Shown: piece by piece, positions 1-8,007 of the stretch | Numbering within the stretch: position 1 is the first letter of the stretch | Layout: every line of letters begins with the position of its first letter | Source of the DNA: Planctomycetaceae bacterium | GTDB taxonomy: Bacteria; Planctomycetota; Planctomycetia; Pirellulales; Thermoguttaceae | Reading direction: 5' to 3' | NCBI GenBank assembly: GCA_012719125.1 | Contig: JAAYAY010000032.1 | Span: 1 to 37,743 of the forward strand | DNA: 37,743 bases | The notes under the pieces: model-generated | Told to the model about the DNA's origin: nothing | The model's database searches: none | Seen by the model: the letters and a program-made list of their open reading frames with translations, nothing else | Made by a program: the position numbers and the translations under genes

Positions 1-80
1 ACGAAAGAAGAAACGCGAACACATCGGGGCCCCACAAATCACCAATGCAACCAAACAACAAATCGCGACGGCTACAAAAC

Positions 81-2291
81 TTAAGAGCCAACGTCATGAA
101 TTTCGGTTAACGGCGTAGGGTGGCACTGGGCGATGTCCGCTTGGTTCTCTCCCGCTTCGATCTTCGAGAGGTCGAGGATATCGTTGATGATGGCCAGCAA
201 GGCCTCCCCGTTGCGCGAGATGGTGCGGAGGCTCTCGCGGACGGACTCGCCGCCGCACTCGCAATGTCCCGGACACTGGGACGCCACCAATTCCGTGAAG
301 CCGAGGATGGCCGTCATGGGCGTTCGAATCTCGTGGCTCATATTGGCCAGGAACTCGCTCTTCGCCTTGTTGGCCAGTTCCGCTCGCCGCTGGGATTCGG
401 CCAACGCTTCTTCGGCCCGTTTTCGCGCGGTGATGTCTTCGACCGTTTCGACGGCGCCCACGACAACGCCTTTTCCGTCCTTGATGATGGCGGCAATGAA
501 ACTGAGCCATCGGCCGCCATTACCACTGTTCGGGAAGAACCCGCTGCCCTCGTAGGCGCCTTCGACAAGCGAGGACTTCTGGAGCTGAGCACTGTAGTAC
601 TCTTGGATGGCGGCGGTCTGATTATCCACGAGCAGGTCGGCAAGGCACGGTCTGGGACTGGAGTAGAAGGCCTGCCAGTGGTTCCGCGTCCCGATCATCT
701 TTTCGACGGGGAGTCCGGAGAACTGCTCGAGTGCCCTGTTCCAGTGGATCACCCGATGGTCCTTGTCGATCACGAACTGGGCGATGGGCGTTCCTTGGAG
801 AATGTCGCGCAGCTTCTGGTCGCGATCCTCCACGGCTTCCTGGGCACTTCTGCGATCCGCCATTTCCCGTCGCAGCTTCTCGTTGGCATCTCGGAGTTCG
901 GCCGTGCGGCGCGCCACCATTTCCTCGAGATGCGTTTGGTACTCCGTCACCTGGGCCCGGGCTCGTTCCCGCTCTCGTATCAGGCAGTGATAGCAGTTCT
1001 CCGGACGATTCAGACCGTTGTGGATGGCCAGGACCATCATCTCGCAAGACTGGTATCCGCACGAGCAACAGTTGAACAGGTCCTTGGCAGAATACTTGTG
1101 CATCGAGCGAAGGATCTGCGTCCGCTGCTCGGCGGTTGGATGGTTCACCCGTGCGTTTCCCGACCGATCCCGAAAAACGCGCGTCTCACCCGATCCGTCC
1201 CAGTAGCGTTCGATTGTGCGGCGAATCTCTCCGTCGCGGGCTGTAGCGTCGCGAGCCTCCGTTGCCGACTCGCGTTCTCGGAACCGTTCGCGAAGAAACG
1301 CCTCCGATACGTCCGGAGCCTGGTTTCGCAGCGCCGAGGCGGGACCCAGGTTGCATCCGTGTTTGCAGTTGAGGCAGTCGATCAGCATCGGCAGTGACGA
1401 TTCGCCCGATGCGATCACCGTATCGAGCGTCTCCAGATACGAATAGAGCGTTTCCTGGCCTTCAATTCGGCGAGTGTTGCTGCAAAGGTCTGGGATCCAT
1501 CGTTCCGCGGTCCGCAACAGGCCGCCAGGGGCGGGAAAGAACAGAGCGGTGTTGGGCGAAGGACCGTCGTAGGGTGCGGCCGCGAAATCGTCCAGGTCCA
1601 AGCCGCTGCCGCGAAAATGGCGAGCGATCGAGGCGAAGGTAATATGAATCGATTGGATCCGGGCGGCCTCAAACTCCCGCGGTTTCGCCGGACACGGAGA
1701 AAAAACCGCAATCCGGTGATCGAGAAACTGTGGGTAATGATTGCGGATCATCTTGACCGTGTGGACCATGGGGCTGTCCACCGGCGCGAGATAGGGCAAC
1801 AAGGCCGGGCGATATTGTTCCACATAGGATACAACCGCTGGGCAGGGCGACGCGATCAAAGGCCGCCGCGCGTCGGTATTCAGACACTCCGCCAGACTCC
1901 TCGCCGCCAACTCGGCGCCGAACCCCACGTCGAAAACCGCCGATACCCCCAGACTCTTCAACCAGCCGTTCAAGTGGAGATAGCGGCCCGGGAAATTCGC
2001 GACTACGGAAGGGGCTACAATGGCCACGATCGGCTGTCCGTCCCGGCACGCCTCGAAGAAATCCTCGATGTGATCCTGGAGATAGCGGGCATCGTGAGTG
2101 CATGCTTCGAGGCACCGACCGCAGCCGATACAGCGATCGGGATCGACGTTGACGTAGTCGCCCGAACCGTCGTTACAGATCTTGACGGGGCAGACGGCGA
2201 TACAAGCATGGCAATTGACGCACTTCTCGCCGTCGACCTGCACGACCGGCGACAGGCTCGATCGAGTGTCGTCTGTACCCTGTACGTTCAT
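81..2291 (-). CDS. Hydrogenase-like Fe-S/PAS sensor histidine kinase, lacking ATPase domain
   Basis: A 736-residue cytoplasmic sensor-like protein. The N-terminus has two 4Fe-4S ferredoxin motifs (Cys 24/27/30/34 and 54/57/60/64). A domain resembling the catalytic part of [FeFe]-hydrogenases follows, with its three cysteine motifs at about residues 150 (SPCPAVV), 200 (SPCPAK) and 306-313 (CLNCKHGC). Next is an ACS/CODH-type Fe-S motif (408-436, CCSCGYQSC), a coiled coil (about 440-495), a PAS domain (about 492-624) and a HisKA dimerisation segment with the phospho-acceptor His near 653 (MSHEIRTP). The protein ends about 80 residues later with no HATPase_c domain, and the 80 bases beyond the stop do not look coding. 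The ATG at 2291 follows GGAG and begins just before the ferredoxin motifs; an upstream in-frame extension looks non-coding. Related proteins are thought to sense redox state or H2. The missing ATPase suggests truncation or a partner-dependent kinase. Confidence 0.82.
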   Translation of the reverse strand: MNVQGTDDTRSSLSPVVQVDGEKCVNCHACIAVCPVKICNDGSGDYVNVDPDRCIGCGRCLEACTHDARYLQDHIEDFFEACRDGQPIVAIVAPSVVANFPGRYLHLNGWLKSLGVSAVFDVGFGAELAARSLAECLNTDARRPLIASPCPAVVSYVEQYRPALLPYLAPVDSPMVHTVKMIRNHYPQFLDHRIAVFSPCPAKPREFEAARIQSIHITFASIARHFRGSGLDLDDFAAAPYDGPSPNTALFFPAPGGLLRTAERWIPDLCSNTRRIEGQETLYSYLETLDTVIASGESSLPMLIDCLNCKHGCNLGPASALRNQAPDVSEAFLRERFRERESATEARDATARDGEIRRTIERYWDGSGETRVFRDRSGNARVNHPTAEQRTQILRSMHKYSAKDLFNCCSCGYQSCEMMVLAIHNGLNRPENCYHCLIRERERARAQVTEYQTHLEEMVARRTAELRDANEKLRREMADRRSAQEAVEDRDQKLRDILQGTPIAQFVIDKDHRVIHWNRALEQFSGLPVEKMIGTRNHWQAFYSSPRPCLADLLVDNQTAAIQEYYSAQLQKSSLVEGAYEGSGFFPNSGNGGRWLSFIAAIIKDGKGVVVGAVETVEDITARKRAEEALAESQRRAELANKAKSEFLANMSHEIRTPMTAILGFTELVASQCPGHCECGGESVRESLRTISRNGEALLAIINDILDLSKIEAGENQADIAQCHPTPLTEIHDVGS

Positions 2292-2618
2292 TGAACGGAT
2301 GCTCCGGCATGCCCCGGCAAACACGGACTGCCGCTCTTTGCCCCGATACGGGGGCGCGGCGAGAGAGTCGGCGTTCGCTAGTGAAAAGTTAGGTCCGGCG
2401 AGACCACGGAGCAAACCGGGTGCTGTTTCTGTGTCGGCCTGTCTCGGAGATTATCCCCCGCTCTCCCGTCGCCGCCCCCATACAGTCGGCACGATCCGCA
2501 ATGGCTCTACGATCACTCGGCTCGCATCGAACCGTTGTGCCCGCAAAGAGCGACGCCCGCTCGGCACTGAGTTGAGGTGCCGGCGGGCGCAACCAGATGT
2601 CGGAGAAGACACGCGGGG
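2292..2618. other. Intergenic, promoter region of the sensor gene
   Basis: No gene was recognised in these 327 bases. A short G/C hairpin (GCCCCG-ATA-CGGGGGC, 2340-2355) lies about 50 bases upstream of the sensor start. It could be a terminator-like stem for the upstream minus-strand gene but lacks a T-run. Confidence 0.4.
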
Positions 2619-3470
2619 CTACTTGCCCATTTTGCGGAGGTTCTTCAGGCAGGCGTCGACGCTTCCCAGCGGGTCGTCGCCGCTCTCGTGCTCGACGACG
2701 TACCACTTGGTGCCGCCCACCGACTCGCAGATTTCAAACACCTGCTTCCAGTCGACTTCCCCTTCGCCGACCGGAGCGTCGCCGCCGTATTCCTTGAGGT
2801 GGACGGTGAGCGAGCGGCCGGGGAACTTCTTCAACGTGGCGTAAGGATCGCCGCCGCCGCCGATGCAGTTGCCGATGTCCATCTGCATGACGACGCGCGC
2901 CGAAGAGTTCTCGAACAACAGGTCCCACTGGGTCGTATCGCCGATCTTGGTGAAGTCGCCGCCGTGGGCATGGTAGCCGACATAGGCGCCGGCGTTTCGG
3001 ACGCGCTCGGCCAGGGTGTCGAGCAACGCAGCGGTCTTCTTGCAGGCTTCGGCCGAGTTGCGCATTTCGTCGGGCATCCACGGGAAAATCAGGAACGGAT
3101 TTCCAAGCACCTGGTTGAATTCGACTTCCTTGTCGAACTCGTCGTATTTCCCGTCCGTGAGCGTGTTGATTCGCGTGATCAGGTGCGTGCCGCAGCACTT
3201 CAGGCCGTTGTCGTCGAGGAGCTTCTTGAGTTCCTCCGCCGTGCGGTCGTAGTAGCCGGCGAACTCGACTCCCACGTACCCCATGGCGGCAACCGCCTTG
3301 AGCACTCCGGGAAGGTCCTTCTCGCACAGCTTCCGCACCGAGTAGAGCTGCAGCCCGATCGGGATCTTCTTGTCGGCCGCGGCAAAGAGGTTGGTTCCGG
3401 CGGCGCCCACGGCATACGCAGCGGCGGTTCCAGCAGTCATTCTGAGAAGTTGGCGTCTTGAGAGGTTCAT
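2619..3470 (-). CDS. Tat-exported sugar phosphate isomerase/epimerase-like TIM barrel
   Basis: A 283-residue protein of the xylose isomerase-like TIM-barrel family (AP_endonuc_2 type). The N-terminus carries a twin-arginine signal (SRRQLLRM) followed by an Ala-rich stretch, so the protein is probably exported folded to the periplasm. The barrel starts at IGLQLYSVRK. Likely metal-binding strands are visible: YHAHGGDF, MQMDIGN, HLKEYGG and VVEHE near the C-terminus. GGAG lies 5 bases before the ATG. Such proteins are abundant in Planctomycetota and are generally linked to sugar or cyclitol metabolism; the substrate cannot be told here. It is divergent from the nucleoside hydrolase at 3685, which is also Tat-exported, so the two may share a nucleoside or sugar scavenging role (inference). 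Confidence 0.85.
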   Translation of the reverse strand: MNLSRRQLLRMTAGTAAAYAVGAAGTNLFAAADKKIPIGLQLYSVRKLCEKDLPGVLKAVAAMGYVGVEFAGYYDRTAEELKKLLDDNGLKCCGTHLITRINTLTDGKYDEFDKEVEFNQVLGNPFLIFPWMPDEMRNSAEACKKTAALLDTLAERVRNAGAYVGYHAHGGDFTKIGDTTQWDLLFENSSARVVMQMDIGNCIGGGGDPYATLKKFPGRSLTVHLKEYGGDAPVGEGEVDWKQVFEICESVGGTKWYVVEHESGDDPLGSVDACLKNLRKMGK

Positions 3471-3684
3471 GGTTTCTCCAAGTCAGGGAGGGGGTCCGCA
3501 GAGAGGGTTTCTTGAGCCCGAAAACGAATTTCCAGTCTAGGCTCCGGAAACGACGGCCGCAAGCGACCGGACGGGAGCGCAAGTGCTAGAGGAGAACTGG
3601 CGATGCGCCGTGCCGGCTGCTATGCTGACACGCTGAGAATCCCCTCCCCGTCAAAGAAAAATGGTCCCCATTGAGGAGTCTGCC

Positions 3685-4737
3685 ATGTCCTCGTTCACCC
3701 GACGCACATTCTTGTCGGCCTCTGCCGGCGGCCTGGCGGCCTCTGCCTTGGCCATGCGATCCGTGCACGCCGCTCCGTCGGCGGTCGCCGGACCGACGGT
3801 CGAGGACGCCTTCGCGCTCCGCAAGGCCGGCAAGAAGATCCCCGTTGTCTTCGATACCGACATCGGCGGCGATATCGACGACACCTGGGCCTTGCTGATG
3901 CTGCTAAATTCGCCCGAGTTGGACGTCAAGCTGGTCGTCTCCGACTACAAGAACGGCACTTATCGGGCGAAGGTCCTGGCCAAGATGCTGGAGGTGTGCG
4001 GGCGGACCGACATTCCGGTCGGTATCGGCTTGGACAAAGGCGACCGGGGCGAGGACCAGGCCGATTGGGTTGCCGATTACGATCTCGGCAAGTACCCCGG
4101 CCGGGTGTACGAAGACGGCGCCGACGCAATCATCCAAACGATTCGCCAGTCGAAGGATCCCGTGACGCTGATTGCCGTGGGGCCGGTTCCCAATCTCCCC
4201 GAGGTACTGCGGCGAGCGCCGGACGTGGCCGAGAAGGCTCGCTTCGTGGGAATGCACGGCAGCGTTCGCAAAGGCTACGGCGGCAGTGAGGAGATTTCAG
4301 CCGAGTGGAACGTCCGCGCCGATCCGGCAGCCCTGCGGGCCGTCTTCAAGGCTCGCTGGGAGAAGACCGTCACGCCGCTGGATACCTGCGGGATCGTCCA
4401 CCTTGCCGGCCCACGTTACGCCCGCATTCACGGGTGTCAGACGCCGGGCGCCAAGGCCCTGATGGAGAACTACCGCGTCTGGACAGAAGCGCAGGAGAAA
4501 CGGGGCAACAAGATGCCCGACCCGGCCCAGCGTAGTTCGACGCTCTTCGACACTGTGGCCGCGTATCTCGGCTACTCGGAAGACCTGCTCGAGATGGAGA
4601 CGATCAAGCTGGTCGTCACGGACAACGGTTTCACCCGGATCGACGATGGGGGCTCGCCGGTTCGCTGCGCCATGGCCTGGAAGGACCTCGATGCGTTCGA
4701 GGAGCATCTGACGGAGAGGATTGTCAGGTCTGGTTGA
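3685..4737 (+). CDS. Tat-exported nucleoside hydrolase (inosine/uridine-preferring family)
   Basis: A 350-residue protein of the IUNH family, which hydrolyses the N-glycosidic bond of ribonucleosides to free base and ribose. The calcium-binding signature DTDIGGDIDD is present at about residues 57-66. A twin-arginine signal (FTRRTFLSAS) precedes an Ala-rich segment ending near HAAPSA, predicting periplasmic location. The ATG at 3685 is preferred over the in-frame ATG at 3661 because GAGGAG sits 6 bases before it and the Tat motif begins directly after it. Family members are more often cytoplasmic; Tat-exported versions are common in Planctomycetota and may act on nucleosides or glycosides from environmental biomass. 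Substrate specificity is not readable from sequence. Confidence 0.88.
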   Translation: MSSFTRRTFLSASAGGLAASALAMRSVHAAPSAVAGPTVEDAFALRKAGKKIPVVFDTDIGGDIDDTWALLMLLNSPELDVKLVVSDYKNGTYRAKVLAKMLEVCGRTDIPVGIGLDKGDRGEDQADWVADYDLGKYPGRVYEDGADAIIQTIRQSKDPVTLIAVGPVPNLPEVLRRAPDVAEKARFVGMHGSVRKGYGGSEEISAEWNVRADPAALRAVFKARWEKTVTPLDTCGIVHLAGPRYARIHGCQTPGAKALMENYRVWTEAQEKRGNKMPDPAQRSSTLFDTVAAYLGYSEDLLEMETIKLVVTDNGFTRIDDGGSPVRCAMAWKDLDAFEEHLTERIVRSG

Positions 4738-4841
4738 GCGGCAACGGCAATCAACGGCAGAGTTGCCTCTTGTGCGAAGCACCCGAGAAAACGCCGCGGC
4801 ATCGGGTGGTTGTCACCCTCTTCCTCCTGGGATCACGTAAT

Positions 4842-5198
4842 TCAGAGAGGCAGATAGACGATTCGGTCTCGCCACTCGTCGAAATCTGACGCGGACCAGA
4901 TCAACAGAAGGCTTTCAGCCACCGGCCTCGCTGGACGGCTCTGCGGGACGAGGAAAAGGCCGTGAATGGATCGCCCGTCAGAAATCCGTTCTTCGGCCCA
5001 GCTTTTCATCGTGTTGACGTCGTGCGAAACGACAAGCCAATGCTGCTCCCACGCGTATTGCAGGACATCTTCGTCGGAGGTGCCTGACAGGCCTTCCTGG
5101 AAAACGGTCGTGATAACAACAGCCGGCTCCAACCGACGGACTGCCCGCACAATGTTCCCCCGGAGGTCCTCGTCGGCGAGAAATTGTGGGCGGCTCAC
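4842..5198 (-). CDS. DUF5615 PIN-like protein, probable toxin of a TA pair
   Basis: A 118-residue protein matching the DUF5615 PIN-like family: it opens with a FLADEDL acidic motif, has a GTSDEDVL segment mid-way and a VVSHD motif corresponding to the second acidic site. PIN-fold proteins are metal-dependent ribonucleases, and DUF5615 proteins usually pair with DUF433 antitoxin-like proteins, as here. The start is a GTG that shares its first G with the TAG stop of the upstream DUF433 gene (TAGTG), indicating translational coupling. Nuclease activity is inferred from the family. Confidence 0.8.
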   Translation of the reverse strand: MSRPQFLADEDLRGNIVRAVRRLEPAVVITTVFQEGLSGTSDEDVLQYAWEQHWLVVSHDVNTMKSWAEERISDGRSIHGLFLVPQSRPARPVAESLLLIWSASDFDEWRDRIVYLPL

Positions 5199-5530
5199 TA
5201 CGGATGTTCCTCCGCTGACTTCGGCTTCCGAGCGGCCCGAAGCCGATCGAGCAACGGCCCGTGCTGTGCCTCACTTGCCTGGCGAAGCTGATTCCATCGC
5301 GTTTCCTGTTCCTGCAGGTACCGGTCGATTTCACTGCGATGGCGCAGATAGAAAGCCACGGTTCCGTAGACCTGCTCGGGCATAAGGGCAGGGAACTCCT
5401 CCACGATGGCCTCGGGGCTCTTGCCTTCCCAGTACGCATAAATGACGGAATCGAGGGAGACGCGGGTACCTGAGATCCGCCACCCCCCCGCATCAGTCCT
5501 GCAAACGTACTCAACGGATGTTTGGCTCAT
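5198..5530 (-). CDS. DUF433 family protein, probable antitoxin
   Basis: A 110-residue protein. The core WRISGTRVSLDSVI followed by YAYWEGKSPEAIVEEFPAL is typical of DUF433, a small winged-helix-like domain that partners DUF5615 PIN-like toxins. The C-terminal 40 residues (from HRSEIDRYL) form a charged helix that could bind or block the toxin. Translation begins at ATG 5530 and ends one base into the GTG start of the DUF5615 gene. In analogous TA operons the antitoxin is upstream and represses its own promoter; no operator could be picked out by eye in the 126 bases before it. Confidence 0.8.
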   Translation of the reverse strand: MSQTSVEYVCRTDAGGWRISGTRVSLDSVIYAYWEGKSPEAIVEEFPALMPEQVYGTVAFYLRHRSEIDRYLQEQETRWNQLRQASEAQHGPLLDRLRAARKPKSAEEHP

Positions 5531-5656
5531 CTGTTTCTATCCCAACGCTTAGAGCAGGTACAGTGGTGATCGGGCCAGGAGTGTTTTGTCACAACAGCCA
5601 CCCGAGTGCAGGTGTGGCGAATGTGCACTGCCCGGCACATGGCGGGGCAAACGTGC

Positions 5657-6337
5657 CTACTTCGTAACATGCTCCCGGATCCACGTGCGAAACGAACGAA
5701 TCAGCATGTTCTCCCGGACGTCTCCCACTTGCCCCATCAGGCGTTGAACCTCCGAGAGCGGCAGTCGAGGGAAACTCGCGCTTGACGGCCGCGGTTCATA
5801 TTGCCCCGCCGAATTAAGTTCGTAGACTTCGAGGGTCTGCCCGTCGTATCGCCACAGCTCGGGCACGCCGAAGGCGGCGCAAAGGGGCATCTTCTTGAAC
5901 GTTTCGCCCGAAAGATCGATCTCAATCGCCAAATCGGGCGGCGGGTCTACGGAAAGATCCAATTCCATCTTCTGCCAGACCTGCGGCTCGTGCTTGACGT
6001 AATAGGAGTTGTCGGGCTCGAAGCCCCGCTCGAGATCCTCACGCCGGCAGGTCATGGCGCGGCAACTCTGGATATCGATGTGGAGTTCCTCCGACCATGC
6101 CTCGATCAGCCGTCCCAGCAGGTGTGCGCAGACCTCATGCCGTTTGGACGGCGAAATCATCTCCAGTTCCCCCCGATTGTAAGTCATTCGAACGTTCCGG
6201 CTTTGCGGCACATCCCGCAGGGCGACGTAGGTCGCCCAAGGGACGCCGTGCAAGACCACTCGCTGCCCGCTCAGAGCTTGCTCAGCGATTGCCATGACGC
6301 GTTCTCCGAAGATGTTCAACGCAACTGAAGTGGCCAT
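5657..6337 (-). CDS. Uma2 family endonuclease-like protein (DUF820)
   Basis: A 226-residue protein of the Uma2/DUF820 family, which has a PD-(D/E)XK nuclease-like fold. Family landmarks are RGELEMISPSKRHE near residue 60, then PDLAIEIDLSGE and FGVPELWRYDGQTLEVYEL. These families are highly multiplied in Cyanobacteria and Planctomycetota, often as isolated genes; their biological role is unsettled. The ATG at 6337 was chosen because the sequence upstream of it is unlike the family and a GAG-rich site precedes it; an in-frame ATG at 6400 would add 21 residues. It is isolated from its neighbours by gaps of more than 100 bases. Confidence 0.82.
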   Translation of the reverse strand: MATSVALNIFGERVMAIAEQALSGQRVVLHGVPWATYVALRDVPQSRNVRMTYNRGELEMISPSKRHEVCAHLLGRLIEAWSEELHIDIQSCRAMTCRREDLERGFEPDNSYYVKHEPQVWQKMELDLSVDPPPDLAIEIDLSGETFKKMPLCAAFGVPELWRYDGQTLEVYELNSAGQYEPRPSSASFPRLPLSEVQRLMGQVGDVRENMLIRSFRTWIREHVTK

Positions 6338-6487
6338 TACTTTCTCAAGTCCGCAATTCGACTGTGCGGAAAGAGAGGGGTACGACCGATCCATTCCCAT
6401 TATAGCTGTTGCTCCTCTCCATCCTCCACCCCCAGTTGAGGAGTATCCATGGATCGAGGGTGCACGATTCAGCAGAGACGCGGCAGA

Positions 6488-6976
6488 TCAGTCCGAGCGT
6501 TGTTCTTTTCTCTTGCGGCAATCGCGGCAGAGGCCGCTGACGAAGAGGCGATGGCTGAAGACCTCGAAGTCGTGCTGGCGGGCGACCGAATCGCGAACGC
6601 GCTCGATCTCGTCGCTGTGGAACTCGATCAGCTTGTTACAGACTTCGCAGTGCAGATGGTCGTGACTGGGATAGCCGTATTCGTGCTCGTAGACGCTTCG
6701 CCCGCCCAGGGTCATCTTGCGGATCAGGCCGGCCTCGGTCAGCTCGCTGAGGGTGCGGTAGACCGTAGGGCGGCTCACCTTGCGCTCGGCGATCAACTCC
6801 TGCAGATGGTCCATCAACTCGTCGGCGTCGAAGTGGTCGTGATGGCTGAAGACCTGCTCGACGATGAGGCGGCGCTGCTGAGTGATCCGCTTCCCCCGCG
6901 ACTTGAGAAACTGCACGAACCGATCCTCGGGCGGCTGGGGTGGTTCGATGGCACGGAGCGAATAGTCGCGCGTCAT
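6488..6976 (-). CDS. Fur family transcriptional regulator
   Basis: A 162-residue metal-responsive repressor of the Fur/PerR/Zur superfamily. It shows the N-terminal winged helix (GKRITQQRRLIVEQVF), the metal-site region HHDHFDADEL, the recognition helix SRPTVYRTLSELTEAGLI and the C-terminal dimerisation domain with HDHLHCEVCNKLIEF. Two CxxC pairs (CEVC and CRDC) would bind structural zinc. The motifs do not distinguish iron, zinc or peroxide sensing. No clear Shine-Dalgarno precedes the ATG at 6976. FlgM lies upstream on the same strand, 87 bases away, but a functional link is not evident. Confidence 0.92.
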   Translation of the reverse strand: MTRDYSLRAIEPPQPPEDRFVQFLKSRGKRITQQRRLIVEQVFSHHDHFDADELMDHLQELIAERKVSRPTVYRTLSELTEAGLIRKMTLGGRSVYEHEYGYPSHDHLHCEVCNKLIEFHSDEIERVRDSVARQHDFEVFSHRLFVSGLCRDCRKRKEQRSD

Positions 6977-7063
6977 GAGGCAAGCGGATCTGAGGAAGAG
7001 GGTTTGCCCCGAGTGGCCCGATCCCGCGTACGGCCCGGACCACCTGCCCGAACCGGCGGGACG

Positions 7064-7342
7064 CTAGCCGATCTCGTCGAGAAGCCGTCCCAGGGCAATC
7101 TCCAGCTTATCGTCAGTTTCGTAGGTGCCGTCGGCAATCTGAGCCCTGATCTGGTCCACCCGATCCTGGCGGATCTCGGGCAGGTCGCGCACCTTGTCGA
7201 TGAGCTGTCCTGCGTCGGACAACTGCAGTTCGTCCTGGATGGGACTTGCCTCGCCGACCGACTGCCGGTTCGTGATCCGAGAAGAGTGCGGGGGACCGAT
7301 GGGTTGGGCTCCGTGCAAATGGGCCGGACCGTAAATGTGCAT
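7064..7342 (-). CDS. flgM: FlgM-like anti-sigma-28 factor
   Basis: A 92-residue protein. The C-terminal half (from ASPIQDELQLSDAGQLIDK, then VDQIRAQIADGTYETD and KLEIALGRLLDEIG) matches FlgM, which binds and inhibits the flagellar sigma factor FliA until the hook-basal body is complete and FlgM is secreted. The N-terminus (MHIYGPAHLHGAQ) is disordered and Pro/His rich, as expected of a secreted FlgM. GGGAG lies 7 bases before the ATG. No other flagellar gene is in the window. A perfect TATAAT (7396-7401, minus strand) and a leader hairpin (7359-7390) lie upstream. Confidence 0.8.
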   Translation of the reverse strand: MHIYGPAHLHGAQPIGPPHSSRITNRQSVGEASPIQDELQLSDAGQLIDKVRDLPEIRQDRVDQIRAQIADGTYETDDKLEIALGRLLDEIG

Positions 7343-7358
7343 TTGTCAACTCCCAAAC

Positions 7359-7401
7359 GGACGCCGCTCGAAGAGGGGTGCGGCGTGTCCTCCTAATTAT
7401 A
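7359..7401 (-). promoter_or_regulatory. Possible flgM promoter with 5' leader hairpin
   Basis: On the minus strand TATAAT occupies 7401-7396. About 6 bases later begins a stem with arms GGAC-AC-GCCGC (7390-7380) and GCGGC-GTCC (7367-7359), with a 12-base loop and a 2-base bulge, ending 16 bases before the flgM ATG. The matching -35 is poor, so the promoter call is tentative. Confidence 0.4.
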
Positions 7402-8007
7402 ACTCACGTTGCTGCGTCGTCGGCTTCGGTTACTACTGCGGGAGGCCTGGCAAGGACGAGAGAACTCTCGTCGCACACCTGTCTTCGACCTGCGAACAGG
7501 GCCCGCCCCATCAAATCCCGGGAGAGCCCGTTCGGACCGAATCGCGTCTTCGCACGCCCTGTAGCACCTTTGACGAATCGCCCTCCGCCAACGACAACGG
7601 TCACTTCAACGGCCACGTCAGGTCGCTGCGATTAGGCCACACGTGTCGTTTTCACACGACCTTGTCGACCGAACGCAACACGTCCCAACTCGCATCAACG
7701 GCCATTATCGCTCCGGACGGCAAAACCGCCAAGACGCATTTCTCTGTCTCCGGACGATCGCCCTGTCACTCCCTCTCCAAGTCGCCTGCGGCTCTCGTCC
7801 ACGATTTATGGTACGGATGTTCAGTTTGGATGGTTCGCCATTTTCTTGGTGCGGATTATAGGAAGATGCCGCAATCCAGGCAAGATCGACCACGAGCACC
7901 CCGGAAGGCCCGTTTCGAGAAATCGGGCGAAACTCAACCCCGTTCTCGTGGTTTACCAAATTGGAAGACACGCCGGTCCCACCAGAATCAGGCGAAAGGA
8001 GAGAAGT
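7402..8007. other. Divergent intergenic region between flgM and EF-hand gene
   Basis: About 600 bases without a recognised gene. A small hairpin GTCGT-TTTCAC-ACGAC lies near 7645. Plus-strand reading frames entering the EF-hand gene from upstream are not coding-like before its ATG at 8008. Promoters for both flanking genes must lie here, but apart from the TATAAT for flgM none was convincing. Confidence 0.35.

Noticed and set aside
120-1397. Long plus-strand open frame opposite the hydrogenase-like sensor
   Set aside because: It lies antisense to a gene with clear ferredoxin, PAS and HisKA motifs and has no recognisable domain; GC-rich DNA often leaves the opposite strand open.
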